64,000 nt of DNA from Exobasidium rhododendri. Taxonomy: Eukaryota > Basidiomycota > Exobasidiomycetes > Exobasidiales > Exobasidiaceae. Location: NCBI GenBank assembly GCA_026210745.1, contig CP110630.1, forward strand, positions 4,836,001 through 4,900,000, read 5' to 3'. A program made the position numbers and the translations under genes. The notes under the pieces are model-generated. The model was not told the DNA's origin. It did no database searches and was given only the letters and a program-made list of their open reading frames with translations. Below are positions 44,118-54,035 of this stretch, in pieces (positions within the stretch are counted from its first letter, which is position 1; the number at the start of each line of letters is the position of its first letter).

Positions 44118-45578
44118 CTACTTGATTAATTTTTCATCCGCAGTGGCTACTCTCCAGGCTCGTCTTCCCTTGTAGCCTCGAACTTCTTCTCCCTTTGCAG
44201 CCCAAAGCATGCAGGGCAAGGAAGGTCCAACAAGGAGTAACATGATTGCATAGACTCTCGGATTATCGTCTACGCCTGGATTGCCAGCTGGAGCTCTTGC
44301 AATCGCCTTTGCAGCTTCTTCATCAAGAGCGTCCGGTGACGTTGTTTGAGCATCCGTCACAGGAACAGTCACCTGAAGCAAAGCCAAGTTGAGAGTGATC
44401 AATAAAAGGTACTTTGTCGATGGCGAAAAGGGATTTTCAAGAGTCAAAACGTCTCTGACAATCCTGGACAAGCCATACGCATATGCGATTGACGCCAACA
44501 GACCTGCTTGACGATAGCTGATAAGAAGGAGGTGAAGATCACACTGTAAGCCCATATGCCAGAATCGACGTTTGAGAGTATCATACAATCTTCACTCACT
44601 ATGCCCAAGTCCTCTCAAATCCGTACGCTACTTCGGCTGCCAAGTAATTCTCCTTCAGGTACTTGATTGCACTCTTTTCATTCTTTGGTCTTTGTACGTC
44701 GTTCAATCCGAGAGCGACAAGAGGGATGCTCACGAGGAGAGGAAATGTATCGGCAAAAATACCGCTTCCCATCTTTAGAATCGAAACGACTTCCTTAGAG
44801 ATGTAACTTCTCCACCATTCCTCTCCAACGGATGAAGAATCTACTCCTCCTCCTGTAGAGTATTGAATAATGAAAAAGATGCACGTTAAGATCGTAGAGA
44901 GATTGGCGCCGTACACCGCTCTGGTAGCAGCAGGAAGTGAAACAGGAACAGTGGACTTCTTCGTAATAGATCCTCCAATGACATAGAGAGCACCGACGAA
45001 GGGTGGAATGAAGACGCCCAGACCAGAGCCGAGGAGGAGAATACTACTACTTGTCAAGAGCAAGACCAGAGCTGGTAGAATGAGACCTTGTAGACTACTC
45101 TGCGTGTTTGGTGAGGCAGCTTTGTAACTCAGTCGTATGACCAGAGGGAACAAGACTGATCCGAACATAAAAAAAGCCTTTGAGGAGATATCTCTGCGTC
45201 AATAAGGAGGTCGTCGAGGCACGAAGCCAGCGTATGCAACTCACACCGCACCCGGCTCTGCTGCTAAACAATTGATCCAAGAACGCTATTCTTGCGCAGA
45301 GGACGTCATTAAGCTGCGGATAAAAGCTGGAAGAAGTCTTGCTCTTTTGAAACCATCCAGCCGAATTTTGTAGGCAGACGTCCATCAAAGGTCGCATAGA
45401 GAATGTCTACAGGATGAGAAGATGAAGAAAGCTTGTTTGTATGAATGTCTCGTTCCTTCGTCACATTCCCCCCCTCCACCCTCCAGCTCCGACTCACACC
45501 ATCCTTGTCATACCAGGCAAGCTTGTACGTCGCCGCCGAAAGCGCCAGCATCGCAGCAGGCAAGATAGCCAAAGACAT
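44118..45578 (-). CDS. Multi-pass membrane protein of unknown family
   Basis: I do not recognise the family. Four exons: 45498-45578, 45245-45406, 44600-45177 and 44118-44517, in phases 0, 0 and 2, giving 406 aa. About eight or nine hydrophobic segments are visible: MSLAILPAAMLALSAATYKL, FFMFGSVLFPLVIRLSY, ILPALVLLLTSSSILLLGSG, GVFIPPFVGALYVIGGSI, STILTCIFFIIQYSTG, FADTFPLLVSIPLVALGL, QAGLLASIAYAYGLSRI, YLLLITLNLALLQVTVPV and VYAIMLLLVGPSLPCMLWAA. Between TM1 and TM2 is a polar loop with two cysteines. The C-terminus is basic. The first exon is inferred from an in-phase GTGAGT donor; a further upstream exon is possible. The splice pattern and hydrophobic periodicity argue it is a real gene. 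Confidence 0.7.
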
Positions 45579-46328
45579 GTCACCGACTGAAATCAGGAGT
45601 GTTGGGTGCAGAGAAGGAAGAAACCGAAGGGCTCAGTCTGATCCTCTTGTCTCTCTTCTCTTTCTCGCCCTCTACATGCAACGCAATGTCTAAAAAGTGG
45701 AGAATCAGTGGGCCTCGAACTGCCCACGTTTTTGCCGTGCAGCTGGAGTTTGCTTATCTGACATTTGTCTGTTTTTCTTCATTACAATTACTCATGGACT
45801 TTCTATGGCGATGATCAAGAGGAGATAGCAATGCGTACCAAGGTCTTCTTAGTGGGAATGGCAAGGATGATGAGAAGAGAGAGGAAGGGATTCGATTTGG
45901 CGTAGGGGTGATGCGTGAAAGGTGGGATGAGATGAAAGAAACTGAAGCAGTGAAGATAAAATTGTGTTGCCTTGATAAGAGAAGAGCATCATCACAAGGC
46001 ACTGACACGTTTTGTTCGTTCATAAGATTGATAAAGTATTAGAGTAAGAGAGGCACAGAAAGAAGTGATGCATTCAAGCCATGACGGGAAAAAAAGACAA
46101 AAATGTAGTGCAGGATGAACTTCCGCTGCTGCTCACAAGGATACAAATAAGCATGCTGGAAGGTGAGTCTACGAACTGAAAAGGGAAGGGGAAATTTGGT
46201 ACTGCCTTAGCTATGACTACTACCACGTTGAGAGCGTAGCAAGGGCACATACCTCTCCTTTGGTCTTGCTTCTCAGGAAAACTTCGTCGCTCCCCTTCAC
46301 ATGACGGAGACAATCAGACGCATCACAT
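45579..46328. other. Intergenic region between two minus-strand genes
   Basis: This 750-bp stretch holds the promoter and 5' UTR of the multi-pass protein gene and the 3' UTR of the small acylated protein. It contains a compact hairpin, GTGGGC and GCCCAC around an 8-nt loop (45708-45727). No coding region is supported. Confidence 0.5.
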
Positions 46329-46717
46329 CTACTCTTCCCGCGTCTTTGCGTTGGCCTTGTTGGCTGCTGCAATTCTGTCTTGCAGTGTCTTTGATTTGTG
46401 TAGATCACTCGCGGTCATGTTGTTCTTGTCGGCGGCGGTAGCTCGATCAGAGTATCGCACTTGGTCCGAAACGGAACCATGATACGAAGAGGTGGTTCGT
46501 TGAAGCTCGTTTCCAGAGCCTGGGTTGGTACCGGTTCGCTTCATCTCCTTGGAGTCCGAACCTTTCATTCCAGACAGACATGAACCCTGCAAAAAATCAA
46601 TAAGATCCAGTGATTGAAGACACGACAGACGAGTCAGTGTCTATCGCTGAAAAGGAACATCGCTAGTAGATGGGGTGGCCTACGGCTCGACGTCTTAACG
46701 AGTTCTAAACTCACCAT
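46329..46717 (-). CDS. Small predicted N-myristoylated/palmitoylated protein with an ATG-only first coding exon
   Basis: I do not recognise the family. The start codon ATG (46717-46715) is followed at once by GTGAGT; the intron (46587-46714, 128 nt) ends in TTGATTTTTTGCAG with a CACTGAC branch-like site, and exon 2 (46329-46586) begins GGT. The spliced product is 86 aa, starting MGSCLSGMKGSDSKEM. Gly2 with Ser/Cys at 3 and 4 fits N-myristoyltransferase and S-palmitoylation signals (MGxC). The rest is small, polar and probably unstructured (TTSSYHGSVSDQVRYSDRAT), ending with an amphipathic, basic SKTLQDRIAAANKANAKTRE. Without splicing the first usable ATG would be Met8 and the acylation signal would be lost. 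A membrane-peripheral, possibly signalling, role is inference. Confidence 0.7.
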
Positions 46718-47940
46718 ATTGAAGGCGGTGTTACGAAAGGCGGATAAGCTGGTTGCTAGATTTTATGGATAGAGTGTAGGATGAGATAGGTAGCGAATGA
46801 AGAGTGGCTACCAAGATTATTGATGATTGTGGTTCAGAGGAAAAATTGAGAGGGACAACAGGCGCGGGCTGTGACTTGCGATGCCTCGGTCGAATTCGTA
46901 AAGTTGGATCTCCTCTCTGCAGATCTGAATACAAAATATGTAGACTTTAGGGGTTAGCGGAATATTCCCCTCATCCGCGCTACACAGGAGTGACAGTTTT
47001 ACTACACTCTAGTTCTGTTCTATTATGTATAATACACTATTTGCATCAAATGAATACGAGGGGCCGGAAGCTGTTCCCTTAGAAACCGCGAGAGAAAAGC
47101 TTGCCTTTTATTTTGCTATTCGCCACTACAATCGTACAGAGACGACTTTCTTACTACGAATACGGGTTGCGTGTCACCGAGCACTGACATCAAAGCGAGA
47201 TCACACCCATGCTCAAGAAGCCAAGAAGCTTGGAGCCAAGAGTCGCCAAAGGCGGAGACAGCGAAGAGATCCTTTGCCCATCTCAGCACAAAAGAGAGAT
47301 TTTGTGATTTATCACTATCATATGAAGTCCGACCTCGTTCGCAGAAGGAAAAGAAAGAGCTTAATTGTTTCGATAGCGTCACAGTCCTCTCGTACCCATC
47401 ATCCCTCTTCCATCGCCGCGCCCCAGCCGCATTTTTATTGGCAGGCATCTTGGCCATTAGCCTAATTCTTGCCATGGTAGCACATGCAGAGTCACATCGG
47501 AGGGGCATAGAGGGGCTCCCATGGAAGTATGATCAACGCCTTCGAGCTCATTCGAGAGCTTAGCAGTCAAAATTGAGGCGTCGGGATTGACATTTAAAGG
47601 CCTTCGTGCGCTCTTTGATGTCCAGAGACTTCTTAACGTCTACGGTACATTGGATTCCTCGCAGCGTCAGCCACTTTCGCAGAAGAGAAGCCGCCCTCCT
47701 CCCTCCTCTCTCCCAAATACAGAGCGCATCTGTATGCTTAGCTCGATTGTACCTCGAGGCGGGACCTTGGCCCCTGGCACCGCACAGCAGCCCACGTGAG
47801 GAAAAGTAAGCTTTTGGCATTCGACTCTAAACCCGACGTGAAGTTAAGGTACAGTTGAAAGTAAAGCTAGAGTGTGACTTTCAGATGATCTACGAATGTA
47901 TGTACAGTATACCTAGTGTACCGCTTTCCCGCTCCCCTAC
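46718..47940. other. Intergenic region upstream of the RhoGEF gene
   Basis: 1.22 kb between divergent starts. Overlapping ORFs of 60-146 codons occur on both strands (for example 47025-47465 plus, 47116-47508 minus), but they show no recognisable motif, are mutually exclusive and have no splice continuation. This is most likely promoter and 5' UTR sequence for the large RhoGEF gene. No tRNA was seen. Confidence 0.55.
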
Positions 47941-50900
47941 ATGAACCTGCGCAGAGACTGGCTTGAGATGGAAAGGAATGGTGATCGAGCTCATGCGCTA
48001 CCTCAGACAAGCTTCGATCAGGATCCCTACCTCGGCCTTAGCAGTCGGCCCGTCTCATCGGTGTCAGCAACTAACATCATTGCTTTATATGCTAGCACTG
48101 ACTCTTTGAGTGAGAACGGACAATACATGACCAGTGGTGGTGACTACCAACAAAGTAATAGCGACAGATACTATGAAAATGAGACACCACCAGCATCGAG
48201 ATACCCCGATCAGAATGCAACCATCAAGCGACCTCTCCCACCCCCACCCAACCCGTCCACTCCATCATTGCGGACTGTGATCCCCATTCGATCTCCACTT
48301 CCTCGTCCTCCAGGTTCAGCTTCCCAGCAGCACAACACATACGCACAGCGTGGCTCATTGTCGTCATCATCAGCATATGATTATGAATACTACGAACCAG
48401 ATCAAAGTAGTAGCAGCGACAGTAGAAGTAGGGTCGGAGTTCCAAGCTACAATACTCCAATTCCTAGGGAACAGGACGCCGCACGATATTACACACAGCC
48501 AACGGCCCCCCATCAACAAAGTACCTCCATCGCTAGCTCATCTAATACGAGTAGATCGAACGATACAGTCGGCTACAGCAATGGTATGACGCCCAACTAT
48601 GCACCTCAGACCCCACCACCATGGAGTCCAGGATTGAGCGTTCGTAGTATCTCGCTAAATCCATCACCTTCAACGTCTTTCTCTCCTCAACATCAGCACA
48701 GCCAATCGATAGAGCAGCAGTACTTTGACACTGTCGATTATAATGGAGAAGTAAGCGCAAGTGGAAGCCGAAACAATGTAAGGGCAGATATCAGGATACC
48801 GAGAAAGATGGACAAAGTAGAAAGTCTGGGCTCTACCTATGCCGAAACGACGATTGATGCGGAATGGGAAGCTAAGAGATTGCACACTCATCAACCCTTC
48901 AATCGAAGCAGATCTATTGTCGGCAGCACCATGATGGGAGGAGACAGTCGGAATTTCCTCTCCTCCTCCTCTTCCCATCGAGGCGTGCCTCTACCGACGC
49001 TACCTCTTGATGATAGAGTAATACCGCAAAGACAGGCCTATGACAGATCAATGTCGCAAAACTCCCATCAACATCGGGAGGCAGAGAAGCAGGATCAGTC
49101 TACTCAAGGGCCCTTGATGACCAAGAGGCCAACAGCAGCTGCTCAGGGAGACATTCCTCGGCCACTGACATTTCAGCAAGACGACTACAAAGATCCTGGA
49201 TTTATCGATGAGCATGGAACGAAGTCACTGTTTGTACAACACTCAAGCTCTGGCGACTGGGCGCTACAGCAGCATCCGCTCGAGAGTGAGGATGTTCAGT
49301 ACAGTCTTCTTTCCAACATAGCACTACTTTTACGAGAATCTATACCTAGGGGTGTTCAGATCAAGGGCAGCGTTAGCTACCCATACAGTTTCACTGGCAA
49401 AGATGTAGTATCCACGATTCAAGCGATCATCCCTAAAGAAGTGCTGGCGTGGACCGAAGGCTTGGAGAGCGGCGACTTGGAGGCAACGGGAGAGCGGCGA
49501 ATCGCTCTATTGGTGGCAAAGAGTCTGAAGGGTCAGCTTTTCTTCCACGAAGTTGATTGGGGCACAGGTGAACTTGATGATGGAGTGGAAGAGGTATACA
49601 TGTTCTTGGAAGACAGTCTGGCAGGATCAGGAGCTGCACATCATCAACGAGGGCAGGCGAACGACTTTGACGTTGAGCTGTCTTTGGCACTGCATGGAGG
49701 AAGCGATTTGAAAAAGGGTGCAACAAAGAAGAGTGCCGAAGGGTTAGACGACTTACCCACCGGCGTCTTTACAGCGATGACCGACTGCTATAGCCCTTTG
49801 TGTGGCAAGCCTGACTCGCCTCGAGGAGCGTTTTGTTACAGCGTCAGTTGTCCAAGAGCTAGACCGAATGGGGTGAATCGCAATACCTTGACGAGTGCAT
49901 CACATCAGCTTGATACTTCGAAATCTTCTGGCAACATAATGGGAAACAGTCATATGGCTTTGGCATGGGCAGATACTGTGCCGAAGGAATTCTTGGCCAG
50001 TATACCAAAAGCAGAAGTGAAGCGACAGAATGCAATATTGGAGTTGATCCAGAAGGAGGAAGAGTTCTTGCATGATTTGGAACTATTAGACAATCTTTTC
50101 TTGGCACGACTAGAGAGGCCAAACGCTCTGACGGGGGACCCACCTCCTATTGCCATTGGCGTAGAGAGAGAAGACTTCATACGAGAGGTATTCTCCAATC
50201 ATCGGGAACTGGTAGGTCATATCTCCAAGCTGGTAGAGAGATTGCATGTGCGACAAAGGGAAGAGAACCCGATCATCAACAGTATAGGTGACATCTTCCT
50301 CGACGCTGCTCTGGAGTGGGGTGGTGCTTTTGAGACGAACATGACCAACTTTCCCTTGGCGAAGAACCGCATCCTGCGAGAGGCATCCATCAATCCGCGC
50401 TTCAAAGACTTCTTAGAAGTTTGTCGCAGAGAACCGGCTTGCCATCGATTACCTATGGATAACTTCTTGCAAAGAGCTACGACGAGACTGCCAAGGTACA
50501 ACCTACATTTCAAATCGATTTTGCAAGACACCGAGGCATCTAATTCCGATAGAGAAAGCTTGACAAGAGCCATCGAGATTGTGGACGAGCAATGCAAGTC
50601 GATCCAGAAAGGCGTAGCTTCGGCAGAAGTGAAAGTCAAGATTCGAGAGTATGCCTACAACCTGTCAACAAAGCGAAACAAGGCCGCAGTTCATATGGAC
50701 CTCCTAAATCCAGAAAGACAGCTGACACATCAAGGGAGAGTGTACAGGAAGCCGCAAGTGACTGATTTCGAATGGCAAGATCTGTTAGCCGTCTTGTTTG
50801 ATAATTATCTCGTAGTCACAAAGGCAAAGAGACGAGAGGAAGGCGAGAATGTCTCCTCCAAGTTCGTCCTTGCGAAAAGACCGATACCGGTGGAGATGAT

Positions 50901-52539
50901 CCAGCTGATCGGCTTTCAAGATCCTTCTGTATCAAGATCGATCGGCCTGAGCAATTTTCATCTTCGATCCAACTCGGAGAAGGACTTTCGGGACCTGTAT
51001 CCTTTCACCATTGCTCATATTGGCGGCAAGATGGAACCACTCACGCTCTACGTGCCTTCCAAACTGGCCAGAGATGAATGGAAGGTGAAGCTGCAGGAAG
51101 CCATGGGCTTGCGAGCCGCTGTGCAAGAAGCAAATAAGGTATTCGAATCTCACATTGTCAGTGCTGACGTCTTTGCTTTGCCTTTAGCAAGTAGTCTAGA
51201 CTTAGAGAAGCCACCCGTGGGAGTCGATAGCAGTCTATTCCACGGTGTCGTGACCTGCGCCGTGCCGTTCCAGACGATGGACGGCCGGAGATTGATCGCT
51301 ATTGGTTGCGCAGACGGCGTTTGGATCGGACTCAGGAACGACTCCCGATCCCTTCGCAAGGTACTACATTTGAAGTTGGTGTCGCAGTGTGCAGTGCTGG
51401 AAAATTTTGGCATCTTTATCGTGTTGGCAGATAAAGTGTTGATCTCGTACAGTCTAGAAGCTCTCGTGCCTGGTGCATCTACCAATGCCAATCCTCGACC
51501 GCCGCAGAAGCTTAGTGGCAATCGCGATGTCTTGTTCTTCAGCGTCGGTCAATTGAAAGAGAGAACTTTACTCGTCTACATGAAGAAAAAGGCGAACGAG
51601 AGTGTATTCAGGGCGCTTGAGCCGATTGCCAGCAGCATCCAGACGACCACTTCATCTTCGAAGTCGAGTGGCGTCGGCGGTGGCGGGGGTGGCGGAGGTG
51701 GGCTTTTTGGCAAATTCCACAAAGACGCAAAGAATTCAGACTGGTTCCGAATCTACAAGACGTTCTTCATCCCTTCCGAAGCATACTCGATGCAATTCCT
51801 TCGATCGAAGCTCTGCATTGTCTGCGCAAGAGGCTTTGAAATCATCAATCTCGATAGCCTGCTACCCGGCACCATTCCCGACTTTTCTCAATCTGCCCGC
51901 GATGATCCAAGAATACAACAACTCGCCAAAAGGGTAGAAACGGCGAAACCTTTGGGAATGTTCAAGAACAGTGATAGCGAATTCTTGCTGTGTTATGATG
52001 CATTTGCGTGTTATGTGGATCGACTGGGCGGACCGATCCGATTGGACAACATCATCGAATGGGAAGGCCTGCCCAGATCAGTCGCCTTTCGATCACCGTT
52101 CATTCTAGCTTTTGATCAGAGATTCATCGAGGTCAGAGATAGCTCGTCTGGACAGCTGGTTCAACTGATACGAACAAATGACTTGAAGAACATCTCTGGC
52201 TCAAGCACTACGACCTCTTCGATGGAAAGTGAAGAAGACGATGACGCTATCTTACTAGTTCAGAGGGTTCGTAACAATTCGAAACAAAAAGTACCTTCTT
52301 ACGACCTCCAACAGGTCTTCCAACTAGTCAGTACAGCGTACTTTCGACAGGCTTCTTTTGCTGCCCACTCGCAACAGCTACAACCTCAAAGTCCAAGGGA
52401 ATTCGTGGCGGAGAACAACGCATTGTCATTCTCGATTCGAGGTAGAGACTTGAGCAGAATGGCCACGAATGCGACTACACGAACCTTTGGATCGGCTACC
52501 ACTACTGGGACCTCGGGTGGTGGTAGTGTGTGGATATGA
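47941..52539 (+). CDS. ROM2: Rho1 guanine nucleotide exchange factor (Rom1/Rom2 type)
   Basis: GDP-GTP exchange factor for Rho1, acting at the plasma membrane in cell-wall integrity and polarity. Single exon, 1,532 aa, in the full Rom2 architecture. Residues 1 to about 440 are disordered, rich in Ser, Gln and Pro. DEP domain about 450-560 (LLRESIPRGVQIKGSVSYPY, FTGKDVVSTIQAIIP, LFFHEVDWGTGELDDGVEEV). Dbl-homology domain about 694-890 (KRQNAILELIQKEEEFLHDL, FLQRATTRLPRYNLHFKSIL). PH domain about 915-1060 (HQGRVYRKPQVTDFEWQDLL, AVLFDNYLVVTKAKR). Citron-homology domain about 1095-1460 (GVVTCAVPFQTMDGRRLIAI, NIIEWEGLPRSVAFRSPFIL). A poly-Gly stretch within the CNH region (about 1243) is a species-specific insertion. 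The C-terminus is Ser/Thr/Gly-rich. Confidence 0.95.
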   Translation: MNLRRDWLEMERNGDRAHALPQTSFDQDPYLGLSSRPVSSVSATNIIALYASTDSLSENGQYMTSGGDYQQSNSDRYYENETPPASRYPDQNATIKRPLPPPPNPSTPSLRTVIPIRSPLPRPPGSASQQHNTYAQRGSLSSSSAYDYEYYEPDQSSSSDSRSRVGVPSYNTPIPREQDAARYYTQPTAPHQQSTSIASSSNTSRSNDTVGYSNGMTPNYAPQTPPPWSPGLSVRSISLNPSPSTSFSPQHQHSQSIEQQYFDTVDYNGEVSASGSRNNVRADIRIPRKMDKVESLGSTYAETTIDAEWEAKRLHTHQPFNRSRSIVGSTMMGGDSRNFLSSSSSHRGVPLPTLPLDDRVIPQRQAYDRSMSQNSHQHREAEKQDQSTQGPLMTKRPTAAAQGDIPRPLTFQQDDYKDPGFIDEHGTKSLFVQHSSSGDWALQQHPLESEDVQYSLLSNIALLLRESIPRGVQIKGSVSYPYSFTGKDVVSTIQAIIPKEVLAWTEGLESGDLEATGERRIALLVAKSLKGQLFFHEVDWGTGELDDGVEEVYMFLEDSLAGSGAAHHQRGQANDFDVELSLALHGGSDLKKGATKKSAEGLDDLPTGVFTAMTDCYSPLCGKPDSPRGAFCYSVSCPRARPNGVNRNTLTSASHQLDTSKSSGNIMGNSHMALAWADTVPKEFLASIPKAEVKRQNAILELIQKEEEFLHDLELLDNLFLARLERPNALTGDPPPIAIGVEREDFIREVFSNHRELVGHISKLVERLHVRQREENPIINSIGDIFLDAALEWGGAFETNMTNFPLAKNRILREASINPRFKDFLEVCRREPACHRLPMDNFLQRATTRLPRYNLHFKSILQDTEASNSDRESLTRAIEIVDEQCKSIQKGVASAEVKVKIREYAYNLSTKRNKAAVHMDLLNPERQLTHQGRVYRKPQVTDFEWQDLLAVLFDNYLVVTKAKRREEGENVSSKFVLAKRPIPVEMIQLIGFQDPSVSRSIGLSNFHLRSNSEKDFRDLYPFTIAHIGGKMEPLTLYVPSKLARDEWKVKLQEAMGLRAAVQEANKVFESHIVSADVFALPLASSLDLEKPPVGVDSSLFHGVVTCAVPFQTMDGRRLIAIGCADGVWIGLRNDSRSLRKVLHLKLVSQCAVLENFGIFIVLADKVLISYSLEALVPGASTNANPRPPQKLSGNRDVLFFSVGQLKERTLLVYMKKKANESVFRALEPIASSIQTTTSSSKSSGVGGGGGGGGGLFGKFHKDAKNSDWFRIYKTFFIPSEAYSMQFLRSKLCIVCARGFEIINLDSLLPGTIPDFSQSARDDPRIQQLAKRVETAKPLGMFKNSDSEFLLCYDAFACYVDRLGGPIRLDNIIEWEGLPRSVAFRSPFILAFDQRFIEVRDSSSGQLVQLIRTNDLKNISGSSTTTSSMESEEDDDAILLVQRVRNNSKQKVPSYDLQQVFQLVSTAYFRQASFAAHSQQLQPQSPREFVAENNALSFSIRGRDLSRMATNATTRTFGSATTTGTSGGGSVWI

Positions 52540-52729
52540 TTGTGGTCTCCTTCATGCTCGTCTCATCCAGCCCACAAAGCGGGATTCACATGCTACCGGA
52601 CCATTCGTGTATTCTTTACGACCTTGACACTTGCAAAGAGCAAAGTGTATTTTGCCAATGAGTATAACAGCCGATTCGGAAAGGGGTACATTCAACATGG
52701 AAAGGGGTACAGTCAGGTACATTGCACTC

Positions 52730-53595
52730 TCACGCATACGAGTATTTCCCACCCTTTTCCAATGCTCGCTGGTAGGCCGGTCGCTCATGTACCTTCTCCA
52801 CCCAGGCTTTGATGTTTGCCGGAAGACTGTCCACTCGACCACTGAGAGCGGCTTCCAGAGGGAATAGCATCTGATAGTCTGCAGCCGTCTATCATAGGAG
52901 TGCAGCACGGGCGTTTCGTCAGTGATTTGTTGCTGCTATACCAAGGAAGAATGCATCCAACACTACTCACAGGGTTGCCATCCTTGTCACCTCCTGCAAA
53001 CCACTTGAACTCTCCCGACTTCTTATCTAATTCGGAAGAAACGTACTTGATCTTTGCTTCAAGATCAGGATTGACGAGCTTTGTGGTGACTCCATTGCAA
53101 ATGGCGTATGCCAATGGTCGGATCAAGAAGGGAGCTTGCGTCGGTACGATGCTGAAGATGAGCTTGTTGACCAGAGTTGGCATCAGTGATCCTGTTGACG
53201 AATTGGGCAAGAGGAAGAGAATATGGAGAGACTCAGACAGGATTATAGGGCACCAACCAGCATCGCTGGGGCTTCTCTTTCTGGGCTTGCTCACCTTCTG
53301 CAAAATGACTCCAAAGACTCTCATTGATCCACTCGTCTCCCACACTCTGCCCTCTTCCATCTCCGTACTTTCTGATAATGTACTCCACAATTGCACCACT
53401 TTCAATCAATGTCACTTCTCCATCCGTGATGACTGGTGATTTCCCCAGCGGATTTACCTTTTTCAGAGACGCTGGCGCTCGTCGGTCTGGTCCGCGTTGG
53501 TATTTCTCGATTTCATACGGGACTCCCAGTTCTTCTAAGAGCCAGAGTATTCTTTGTGATCTTGAGTCGTTCAGATGGTGCACAACGAGAACCAT
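52730..53595 (-). CDS. Glutathione S-transferase
   Basis: Cytosolic-type GST, likely conjugating glutathione to electrophiles. Exons 53295-53595, 52971-53191 and 52730-52888 join in phases 1 and 0 to give 226 aa, a normal length. The thioredoxin-fold domain starts MVLVVHHLNDSRSQRILWLL, with the Ser pair (DSRSQR) typical of bacterial/fungal GSTs; the glutathione-binding cis-Pro and ES motif are in NPLGKSPVITDGEVTLIESG. The helical domain includes FKWFAGGDKDGNP|TAADYQM, where splicing restores the N-capping/hydrophobic-staple motif (TAADY). C-terminus KYSYA. Convergent with the RhoGEF gene (about 190 bp) and divergent from the ABC transporter. Confidence 0.92.
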
Positions 53596-54035
53596 GACGG
53601 ACTGATGCGATTTCTATACACACACTAGATTGCGGGTAGAGTGTAGAACAGCAAATCGTGAATCTGCCTGACAAGCAACAACGGCGGGGAGGGGAGACTT
53701 TGCTGCGAGTGATGGCCTTCGGTCCGTACGGCAAAGGGAGAAACCGAGTCTCCAGCTTGGTAGCGCCTTTTGCCTTTCAGTCGCAGTGTAACACTAATCG
53801 TGCGGCTAGCGTCATTTCGCCTTAGCCATGCGGATGGACGGATTATAATCTTGCTCAATTCGAATGATTAATACAGATGGAGGCCTGCATTTTTGAAAGG
53901 AGCGCGGTTCCTTGGTTGGTTGGTGGACTGGTACCTTACCTGTGCGGCTTGAATTTTGTTGTTGCTCTTGGATCGGTAGACTTGTTCTCGACCACATCAT
54001 CAGCGACGCCAATTTATTCACGGCAGCGCACAAGT
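53596..54035. other. Divergent GST-ABC transporter promoter region
   Basis: 440 bp. An in-frame ATG at 53877 would add 53 residues to the ABC transporter, including a hydrophobic stretch; I consider the ATG at 54036 more likely. No other gene is seen. Confidence 0.45.

Noticed and set aside
47025-47820. ORFs of 86-146 aa on both strands upstream of the RhoGEF gene
   Set aside because: They overlap in antisense, have random-like composition and no recognisable domain; treated as promoter or UTR.
52676-52712. Two direct copies of GGAAAGGGGTACA after the RhoGEF stop codon
   Set aside because: Only two imperfectly spaced short copies; not distinguishable from chance or minor duplication.
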